A stretch of 6,567 bases of DNA from Actinomycetes bacterium (GTDB lineage Bacteria > Actinomycetota > Acidimicrobiia > Acidimicrobiales > UBA8190), in contig JAJZYI010000193.1 of assembly GCA_021798135.1 (NCBI GenBank), forward strand, positions 1-6,567. Reading direction: 5' to 3'. A model generated the notes under the pieces. That model searched no databases and had not been told where the DNA came from. It was given only the letters and a program-made list of their open reading frames with translations. Below, piece by piece: positions 1 to 5,071 of this stretch. The translations under genes were made by a program, and so were the position numbers. Positions within the stretch are counted from its first letter, which is position 1. Each line of letters opens with the position of its first letter.

Positions 1-27
1 GGTCGGCGGGCGGGCTGGGGCGCCGGA

Positions 28-56
28 TTGCCCTGCGACTGGCCGCCGCCTACAAT
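28..56 (+). promoter_or_regulatory. Sigma70-type promoter of the rplM operon
   Basis: A -35 box TTGCCC (28-33) and a -10 box TACAAT (51-56) are separated by exactly 17 bp. They match the TTGACA and TATAAT consensus at 4 of 6 and 5 of 6 positions. In such GC-rich DNA an A/T-containing hexamer like this is rare, and it lies 70 bp upstream of the rplM start. Transcription would begin near 61-64, giving a leader of about 62-65 nt. I see no other good promoter in the window, so this is the likely main promoter for the whole cluster. This is inference from sequence only. Confidence 0.72.
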
Positions 57-72
57 GGCGAACCGGCGTCGG

Positions 73-92
73 CGCGCTCGCGCCCGAGCGCG
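73..92 (+). promoter_or_regulatory. Perfect hairpin in the rplM mRNA leader
   Basis: CGCGCTCG (73-80) and CGAGCGCG (85-92) are exact reverse complements around a 4-nt loop CGCC, giving an 8-bp stem. The stem would start about 10 nt from the predicted 5' end of the mRNA and end 20 nt before the Shine-Dalgarno. No U-tract follows, so it is not an intrinsic terminator. It could protect the 5' end or be part of a site for feedback by a ribosomal protein. L13-related leader regulation is known in other bacteria, but I do not recognise a specific family here. Confidence 0.5.
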
Positions 93-112
93 GCCGCACC
101 GCCCCACCACCC

Positions 113-118
113 AGAGGA
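113..118 (+). promoter_or_regulatory. Ribosome binding site of rplM
   Basis: AGAGGA lies 7 nt upstream of the GTG at 126. It is a good match to the anti-Shine-Dalgarno sequence at normal spacing and fixes the rplM start. Confidence 0.75.
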
Positions 119-125
119 TCTCGAC

Positions 126-590
126 GTGCGTACCTTTTCGCCAAAGCCCCAGGACATCACCCGTGCGTGGCATGTCGTCGACGCCGAGGGCATGGTCCTG
201 GGCCGCCTCGCCACCGAGGTCGCCAGCCGCCTGCGCGGCAAGCACAAGCCGACGTTCGCCCCCCACGTCGACACGGGCGACCACGTCATCGTGGTGAACG
301 CGGCCAAGGTCGTGATGACCGCCGGCAAGGCCGAGCAGAAGTTCGCCTACCGCCACAGCGGCTACCCGGGCGGCCTGCGCGCCACCCGCTACACCGACCT
401 GCTCGGCACCAGGCCCGAGGAGGTGGTCCGCCGGGCCGTCCGGGGCATGCTCCCCAGGACCCGCCTGGGCCGCCAGCAGCTCGCCAAGCTCAAGGTCTAC
501 GCCGGCCCCGACCACCCGCACGCCGCGCAGCAGCCCCAGCCGCTGGACCTGCCGGGTGCGCGCCGGGATCGCGCGTCGGCCCGCACCTGA
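126..590 (+). CDS. rplM: 50S ribosomal protein L13
   Basis: L13 is an early-assembly 23S rRNA-binding protein of the large subunit. The 154-residue product shows the family landmarks in order: N-terminal RAWHVVDA (13-20) followed by LGRLAT, RGKHKPTFAPHVD (37-49), the YRHSGYPGG block (75-83), RGMLPRTRLGRQQLAKLKVY (106-125) and AGPDHPHAAQQP (126-137). It is slightly longer than common actinobacterial L13 (about 147 residues) because of a basic tail, residues 142-154. The GTG start at 126 is supported by AGAGGA 7 nt upstream and by alignment with the usual N-terminus. It is the first gene of the cluster, behind the promoter at 28-56, and is followed by its usual partner rpsI after an unusually long gap of 127 nt. 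The identification is essentially certain. Confidence 0.97.
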   Translation: MRTFSPKPQDITRAWHVVDAEGMVLGRLATEVASRLRGKHKPTFAPHVDTGDHVIVVNAAKVVMTAGKAEQKFAYRHSGYPGGLRATRYTDLLGTRPEEVVRRAVRGMLPRTRLGRQQLAKLKVYAGPDHPHAAQQPQPLDLPGARRDRASART

Positions 591-717
591 ACCACCGGCG
601 CCCCGGTCCCGCCGGCCGGGCGTGCCACCGCCGGGCGTCGCACCGGCCCACCGACAGACCACCGCACCGCTCGACCGACGAGCACCGCAGCCACAGCACC
701 GCACCAAGGAGCACCCC
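591..717 (+). other. rplM-rpsI intergenic leader, C/A-rich and nearly T-free
   Basis: This 127-nt gap contains no gene I can support. Its first part is GC-rich and can form a small stem, CCGGCG (595-600) with CGCCGG (610-615), 9-nt loop. From 641 to 710 the + strand has about 34 C, 19 A, 16 G and a single T, so the RNA would be C-rich and weakly structured. That composition resembles a Rho-loading region or an unstructured ribosome standby region ahead of rpsI. Neither role is demonstrated. No -10/-35 pair is visible. Confidence 0.45.
706..711 (+). promoter_or_regulatory. Ribosome binding site of rpsI
   Basis: AAGGAG lies 6 nt upstream of GTG at 718. It is the strongest Shine-Dalgarno in the window and decides the rpsI start against an upstream in-frame GTG at 556. 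Confidence 0.85.
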
Positions 718-1128
718 GTGTCGAGGAAGCCGAAGATGGCACCGCCGCTCTGCCAGACCACCGGCCGCCGGAAGGCGGCCGTGGCCCGCGTGCGCTTCCG
801 TCCCGGCGGCGGCGCCATCACGGTCAACCGTCGGCCGATCGAGGACTACTTCACGTCCGCCACCCACCGCATGGTGGTGACCGAGCCGCTGCGCGTCGCG
901 CAGCTCGACGGCGACTACGACATCGACGCCACCATCGACGGCGGCGGCGTGTCGGGCCAGGCCGGCGCCATGCGCCTGGGCATCGCCCGGGCCATCGTGG
1001 CGCTGCTGCCCGAGCAGCGCGGCGGCCTGAAGAAGGCCGGCCTCCTCACCCGCGACGCCCGGGAGAAGGAGAGCAAGAAGTACGGGCTCAAGAAGGCCCG
1101 CAAGGCGCCGCAGTACTCCAAGCGGTAG
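718..1128 (+). CDS. rpsI: 30S ribosomal protein S9
   Basis: S9 sits in the head of the small subunit, and its C-terminal tail reaches the P-site tRNA. The 136-residue protein contains TTGRRKAAVARVRFRPG (14-30), VNRRPIEDYF (36-45), the family signature GGGVSGQAGAMRLGIARAI (75-93), and the basic tail KKYGLKKARKAPQYSKR (120-136) ending in the universal SKR. Length is normal for an actinobacterial S9. The reading frame is open back to a GTG at 556, but AAGGAG at 706-711 places the start at 718, and the extra upstream residues would be only Pro/Arg/Ala-rich. The gene follows rplM, its near-universal neighbour, and ends 4 nt before glmM, so translational coupling to glmM is likely. Confidence 0.97.
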   Translation: MSRKPKMAPPLCQTTGRRKAAVARVRFRPGGGAITVNRRPIEDYFTSATHRMVVTEPLRVAQLDGDYDIDATIDGGGVSGQAGAMRLGIARAIVALLPEQRGGLKKAGLLTRDAREKESKKYGLKKARKAPQYSKR

Positions 1129-1132
1129 GAAC

Positions 1133-2524
1133 GTGCCGGTCCGTTTCGGCACGGACGGCATCCGCGGGGTCGCCAACCTGGACCTGACGCCGGACGTCGC
1201 GCTGGCGCTCGGGCGTGCCGTGGCCGACGTGCTGCCGTCCGAGGCGGTCGTCGTCGGGCGCGACACGCGGCGCTCGGGCCCGATGCTCCAGGCCGCCGTC
1301 ACCGCCGGGCTCGCCAGCCGTGGCGTCGGGGTGGTGGACGTCGGCGTCCTGCCGACCCCCGGCGTGGCGTTCACGGCGGCCCGCCGGAACTGCCCGGCCG
1401 TCATGGTCTCCGCGTCGCACAACCCCTTCGCCGACAACGGGCTGAAGGTCTTCGGCCGCGGCGGCCGCAAGCTGGCCGACGGCGACGAACGCGCGCTCGA
1501 GGACGCCCTCGGACGGGCGCTGGCCGGGGCCGCTGGCGCGGGGGCGCCGGCGTCCGCGGCGGGCCACGGCACCGGGGCCGCCGTGCCCGTCGGGGCAGAG
1601 GTCGGCCCGGTGGCGACCGACGCCGACGCCGCCGACGCCTACGTCGAGGCGACGGTGGCGGCCCTGGAGGGCCGTGACCTGGCCGGCATGCGCGTCGTCC
1701 TCGACTGCGCCAACGGCGCGGCCTGGCAGGTCGGGCCGGCCGCCCTGCGCGCGCTCGGGGCGGAGGTGTCGGTCATCGGGGACCGGCCCGACGGGGTGAA
1801 CATCAACGCGGGCTGCGGCTCGACGCAGCCCGAGGCGCTGGCGGCCGCCGTGGTCGCCGGCGGCGCGGACCTGGGCCTGGCGCTCGACGGCGACGCGGAC
1901 CGGCTGCTCGCCGTCGACCACCTGGGCGGCACCGTCACGGGCGACCACCTGCTCGCCCTGTTCGCCGCCGACCTGCGGGCCCGCGGCCGCCTGCACGGCG
2001 ACGCGGTGGTGGTCACGGTCATGTCGAACCTCGGGCTGCGCATGGCGCTCGCCGGCATGGGCGTCGCCGTCCACGAGACGCCCGTCGGCGACCGCTACGT
2101 GCTCGAGGCCCTCGACGCCGGCGGGCTGGTGCTCGGTGGCGAGCAGTCGGGCCACCTGGTGTTCCGTTCGCTGGCCACCACCGGCGACGGCCTGCTCACC
2201 GCCGTGCTGCTCGCCGACCTGGTGCGCCGGGCCGGGCTCCCGCTGGCCGAGCTGGCGGGCCGGGCCATGACCGTGGTGCCGCAGCGCATGACCAGCCTGC
2301 GTGTCGCCGACCCGGCGACGGTCGCCGCCGGCGCGGCGGTGGCGGCGGCGCTGGACCGGGCCCGCGTCGCGCTGGGGGAGCACGGCCGGGTCCTGGTGCG
2401 CCCGAGCGGCACCGAGCCGGTCGTCCGCGTGATGGTGGAGGCGACCGACGCCGCGCTGGCCGACCGGGTGCTGGCCGAGGTGTGCGCAGCGGTCGAGGCC
2501 GCGTCGACCGGCGTCGCGCCGTAG
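1133..2524 (+). CDS. glmM: Phosphoglucosamine mutase
   Basis: GlmM converts glucosamine-6-phosphate to glucosamine-1-phosphate in the cytoplasm, the step between GlmS and GlmU toward UDP-GlcNAc. The 463-residue protein has all four phosphohexomutase signatures. These are N-terminal RFGTDGIRG (4-12), the active-site loop VSASHNP (92-98) with Ser95 as the expected phosphoserine, the metal-binding loop DGDADR (252-257), the sugar-binding GGEQSGH (335-341), and the phosphate-binding RPSGTEP (423-429). It is slightly longer than usual (about 445-450). The extra length fits a Gly/Ala-rich linker at about residues 131-168. The GTG start at 1133 is 4 nt after the rpsI stop, with AGGA (1127-1130) only 2 nt away, partly inside that stop codon, so reinitiation is likely. 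The enzyme family is activated by phosphorylation of the catalytic serine. Confidence 0.97.
   Translation: MPVRFGTDGIRGVANLDLTPDVALALGRAVADVLPSEAVVVGRDTRRSGPMLQAAVTAGLASRGVGVVDVGVLPTPGVAFTAARRNCPAVMVSASHNPFADNGLKVFGRGGRKLADGDERALEDALGRALAGAAGAGAPASAAGHGTGAAVPVGAEVGPVATDADAADAYVEATVAALEGRDLAGMRVVLDCANGAAWQVGPAALRALGAEVSVIGDRPDGVNINAGCGSTQPEALAAAVVAGGADLGLALDGDADRLLAVDHLGGTVTGDHLLALFAADLRARGRLHGDAVVVTVMSNLGLRMALAGMGVAVHETPVGDRYVLEALDAGGLVLGGEQSGHLVFRSLATTGDGLLTAVLLADLVRRAGLPLAELAGRAMTVVPQRMTSLRVADPATVAAGAAVAAALDRARVALGEHGRVLVRPSGTEPVVRVMVEATDAALADRVLAEVCAAVEAASTGVAP
1523..1636 (+). other. Gly/Ala-rich low-complexity linker within GlmM
   Basis: Residues 131-168 of GlmM are almost entirely Ala, Gly, Val, Pro and Asp, beginning AGAAGAGAPASAAG. 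The stretch lies between the catalytic-loop domain and the second domain. It is not a clean tandem repeat. It probably accounts for the extra residues relative to typical GlmM and should be a surface loop. The boundaries are approximate. Confidence 0.55.
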
Positions 2525-2534
2525 CCTTCATCGC

Positions 2535-4520
2535 ATGTGCGGCATCATCGGCATCACCGGTGACGGGGAGGCGGTCGAGATCCTCCTGGAGGGGCTGGCC
2601 CGGCTCGAGTACCGGGGGTACGACTCGGCGGGCCTCGTGCTCGGGAGCCCCGACGGCCTGTGGCGGGCCCGTGCCGCCACGGGCACGCGTTCGCTCGGCG
2701 ACCTGCGCAAGCAGGCCGAGGGCGCGCCCGGGGCGTGCGCCGGCGTGGCGCACACGCGCTGGGCGACCCACGGGCACCCCACCGAGCACAACGCCCACCC
2801 GCACCTCGACTGCAGCGGGGCCGTGGCCGTGGTCCACAACGGCATCGTCGAGAACGGCCAGGAGCTGCGCCGGCGCCTGGCCGCCGCCGGGCACCGGCTG
2901 GCCTCGGACACCGACAGCGAGGTCCTCGCCCACCTGGTGGAGGAGGAGCTGGCCGCAGCCGGCGCCGGCGATCCTGGCGGGGACACCCCGGGCGGTGCGG
3001 CGATCGGGGCCGGCGGCGGGGTCACCACGGGCGGCGAGGCGATCGGGGCCGGCAGTCCCGGCGGGGTCACCACGGGTGGTGCGGCCGGCGGGGCAGCGGC
3101 CGGCTCCGTGCTGGCCGGCGCGCTGCGCCGGGCCCTCGCCCAGGTTCGCGGGTCGTACGCCGTCGTGGTGCAGTGGGCCGGCGACCCCGAGCGCCTGGTC
3201 GCCGCCCGCCGGGTGTCGCCCCTGGTCCTGGGCCTGTCAGCTGGCGGTGCCGCCCTGGTCGCCTCCGACGTCCCCGCCCTGTTGGGGCGGGCCGAGCGGT
3301 TCTGGGTGCTCGACGACGACCAGGGCGCCGAACTGGTCCCCGGCGCGGTGTCGTGCTTCGGGACGGCCGGCGAGCCGGTGGCGCCGCGGGCGCTCGCGGT
3401 CACCTGGGACCTGGAGCAGGCGCAGAAGGGGGGCTTCGCCGACTTCATGAGCAAGGAGATCGCCGAGCAGCCGCAGGCCGTCGCCGACACGTTCCTCGGA
3501 CGCCTGCGGGCCGACGGCACGGCCGGCCTGGACGAGGTCCGCATCGGCGAGGACGCCCTGCGGGCCGTGGACAAGGTCGCCGTGGTGGCGTGCGGCTCCA
3601 GCTACCACGCCGGGCTGGTCGCCAAGCTCGCCATCGAGCACTGGGCCCGGCTGCCGGTGGAGGTGGACATCGCCTCGGAGTTCCGCTACCGCGACCCGGT
3701 GCTCGACGAGCGCACGCTGGTGGTGGGGATCAGCCAGTCGGGCGAGACCGTCGACACGCTGCAGGCCGTGCGCCACGGCCGCGGGCTGGGAGCCCGCACG
3801 CTGGTCATCTGCAACGTCGTCGACTCGTCGATGGCGCGCGAGGCCGACGGCGTGCTCTACACGCGCGCCGGTCCGGAGATCGGCGTGGCCGCCACCAAGA
3901 CCCACCTGGCCCAGCTGGCCGCGCTCGACGTCCTGGCGCTGCACCTCGCCCAGGTGCGCGGCGCGCTCGGCGGTCCCGACGCCGGCCGCCTGCTCGCCGC
4001 CCTCGGCCGCGTGCCCGACCTGGTGGCCGAGGCCGTGGCTCGTGCCGGCGCGGTGCTGGAGGTGGCCGACCGCCTGCGCTCGGCCCGCGACGTGTTCTTC
4101 CTGGGGCGCCACGTCGGCTACCCGGTCGCGCTGGAAGGGGCCCTCAAGCTGAAGGAGATCTCCTACGTCCGGGCGGAGGCCTACCCGGCGGGCGAGCTCA
4201 AGCACGGCCCGATCGCCCTCATCGAGCCCGGTGCGGCCGTGGTGGCCGTCGCCACGCGCACGCCGCTGTGGGAGAAGCTGATGGCCAACGTCGAGGAGGT
4301 CCGCAGCCGCGGCGCGACCGTGGTGCTGGTCGCCAACGACGGCGACGACGAGACCGCCTCCCTCGCCGACGCGGTCCTGTGGGTGCCGCCGACCGAGCCG
4401 CTGCTCGCCCCCATGGTCGACGTGGTGCCGCTCCAGCAGCTGGCCTACGGCGTCGCCCGGGCCAAGGGCCTCGACGTCGACCGCCCCCGCAACCTGGCCA
4501 AGACGGTCACCGTCGAGTGA
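2535..4520 (+). CDS. glmS: Glutamine-fructose-6-phosphate aminotransferase (isomerizing)
   Basis: GlmS makes glucosamine-6-phosphate and glutamate from fructose-6-phosphate and glutamine, the committed step of amino-sugar synthesis. The ATG is fixed by the MCGIIGI start: Cys2 becomes the N-terminal glutaminase nucleophile. The glutaminase domain shows EYRGYDSAG (25-33), HTRWATHG (73-80), NAHPH (86-90) and HNGIVEN (101-107). The SIS domains show CGSSYHAG (353-360), ISQSGET (399-405), EIGVAATK (448-455), ALEGALKLKEISY (532-544) and ELKHGP (554-559). The C-terminus ends PRNLAKTVTVE. Lys538, Glu541, His557 and Lys656 correspond to E. coli Lys485, Glu488, His504 and Lys603. At 661 residues it is about 52 longer than E. 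coli GlmS, the excess being a repeat insert at about 142-190. It starts 10 nt after glmM with no clear Shine-Dalgarno, so coupling is likely. Confidence 0.97.
   Translation: MCGIIGITGDGEAVEILLEGLARLEYRGYDSAGLVLGSPDGLWRARAATGTRSLGDLRKQAEGAPGACAGVAHTRWATHGHPTEHNAHPHLDCSGAVAVVHNGIVENGQELRRRLAAAGHRLASDTDSEVLAHLVEEELAAAGAGDPGGDTPGGAAIGAGGGVTTGGEAIGAGSPGGVTTGGAAGGAAAGSVLAGALRRALAQVRGSYAVVVQWAGDPERLVAARRVSPLVLGLSAGGAALVASDVPALLGRAERFWVLDDDQGAELVPGAVSCFGTAGEPVAPRALAVTWDLEQAQKGGFADFMSKEIAEQPQAVADTFLGRLRADGTAGLDEVRIGEDALRAVDKVAVVACGSSYHAGLVAKLAIEHWARLPVEVDIASEFRYRDPVLDERTLVVGISQSGETVDTLQAVRHGRGLGARTLVICNVVDSSMAREADGVLYTRAGPEIGVAATKTHLAQLAALDVLALHLAQVRGALGGPDAGRLLAALGRVPDLVAEAVARAGAVLEVADRLRSARDVFFLGRHVGYPVALEGALKLKEISYVRAEAYPAGELKHGPIALIEPGAAVVAVATRTPLWEKLMANVEEVRSRGATVVLVANDGDDETASLADAVLWVPPTEPLLAPMVDVVPLQQLAYGVARAKGLDVDRPRNLAKTVTVE
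2961..3089 (+). repeat. In-frame 39/45-bp tandem repeat inside glmS
   Basis: Three direct units lie at 2961-3005 (45 bp, most diverged), 3006-3044 (39 bp) and 3045-3089 (45 bp). A 16-bp block (2999-3014) recurs exactly at 3038-3053, and a 17-bp block (3015-3031) recurs exactly at 3060-3076. The units encode GAGDPGGDTPGGAAI, GAGGGVTTGGEAI and GAGSPGGVTTGGAAG. The 6-bp length difference keeps frame. Together with flanking Ala/Gly residues they form an insert of about 50 residues between HLVEEEL and LRRALAQVRGSY, where E. coli GlmS has only a short turn. Confidence 0.88.
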
Positions 4521-5071
4521 GCGCCGGCGGACCCCTCGTCGGCTCGGGCGGCCCGGGCCCGGGCGCACCGGGTCCGGGCGCGTCTTGCTCGGGCGGGTCA
4601 GCCTCGGGCGGCTCTGGCCCGGGCGCACCGGGTCCGGGCGCGTCCGGCTCGGGCGCGTCTGGCCCGGGCGCAGCCGGCGGGGTGTGCGGCATCGGCGTGG
4701 ACGCCGTCGAGGTCGACCGCTTCCGTGCCGTGCTGGCCCGCCGCCCGGCACTGCCGGAGCGGGTGTTCACCGCAGCGGAGCTCGAGCGCGCCAGGCGCCG
4801 GCTCGATCCCGTGCCGACCCTGGCGGCGCGCTTCGCCGCCAAGGAGGCCGTCATGAAGGCGCTCGGCGTGGGCATCGGCGCCGTCGGCTGGCACGACATC
4901 GAGGTGCGCTCGTCGGCGTCCGGCGCACCGGTGCTGCACCTGTCGGGCCGGGCCGCCGCCCGGGCCGAGGCGGCAGGTGCCGCCGCCTGGCACCTGTCGC
5001 TGACCCACACGTCGGTCACGGCCGTGGCGAGCGTCCTCGCCGAGCGGGCCGCCCGGGGACCGGTGCGGTGA
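4517..5071 (+). CDS. acpS: Holo-[acyl-carrier-protein] synthase with Gly/Pro/Ser repeat N-terminus
   Basis: AcpS transfers 4'-phosphopantetheine from CoA to acyl carrier protein. The core (last 129 residues, from 4682) has GIGVDAVEVDRF with the metal-binding Asp, FTAAEL, then ARFAAKEAVMKALG with the conserved Glu and Lys, and near the end WHLSLTHT. This matches the usual AcpS length of 120-130 residues. The frame is open to GTG 4517, which overlaps the glmS stop as GTGA. That would give 184 residues with a 55-residue N-terminal extension of nine Gly/Pro/Ser pentapeptides. The only other in-frame start is GTG 4682, exactly at the core (VCGIGVD). Neither start has a good Shine-Dalgarno. I list the longer form because all nine repeat units keep exact 15-bp length, which suggests translation. 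The GTGA overlap is weak evidence, since it follows from the conserved final GAG of glmS plus TGA. Function is secure; the start is not. Confidence 0.9.
   Translation: MSAGGPLVGSGGPGPGAPGPGASCSGGSASGGSGPGAPGPGASGSGASGPGAAGGVCGIGVDAVEVDRFRAVLARRPALPERVFTAAELERARRRLDPVPTLAARFAAKEAVMKALGVGIGAVGWHDIEVRSSASGAPVLHLSGRAAARAEAAGAAAWHLSLTHTSVTAVASVLAERAARGPVR
4545..4679 (+). repeat. Nine 15-bp tandem units before the AcpS core
   Basis: Nine consecutive 15-bp units each begin with an invariant CGGGCG: 4545, 4560, 4575, 4590, 4605, 4620, 4635, 4650 and 4665. The remaining 9 bases vary (for example CACCGGGTC, GCTCTGGCC). A higher-order 60-bp period is visible: a 29-bp block at 4556-4584 recurs exactly at 4616-4644. 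In the acpS frame the array encodes nine pentapeptides of the form (S/P)-G-(A/G)-x-x, such as PGAPG and SGGSG. The array fills most of the 161 nt between the glmS stop and the GTG at 4682. Confidence 0.93.

Noticed and set aside
1..27. Possible 3' end of an upstream gene
   Set aside because: The 27 bp before the promoter contain no stop codon or recognisable coding signal, so nothing can be assigned.
556..717. In-frame upstream GTG that would extend S9 by 54 residues and overlap rplM
   Set aside because: The extension is Pro/Arg/Ala-rich with no family match, while AAGGAG sits 6 nt before the GTG at 718, which gives the normal S9 length.
490..1572. Long minus-strand open frame opposite rplM, rpsI and glmM
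   Set aside because: It has no recognisable motifs and is Ala/Arg/Pro-rich. It is explained by the scarcity of stop codons in very GC-rich DNA opposite real, conserved genes.
2525..2534. glmS ribozyme or riboswitch upstream of glmS
   Set aside because: Only 10 nt separate glmM and glmS, and the sequence upstream is conserved glmM coding sequence. There is no room for the roughly 150-nt ribozyme.
4552..4563. CCCGGGCCCGGG palindrome as an intrinsic terminator after glmS
   Set aside because: It has no following T-tract and is embedded in a repeat that continues directly into acpS.
4545..4679. CRISPR-like array
   Set aside because: Units are contiguous 15-mers with no unique spacers of 30 bp or more, and they are in frame with acpS. 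This is a minisatellite.
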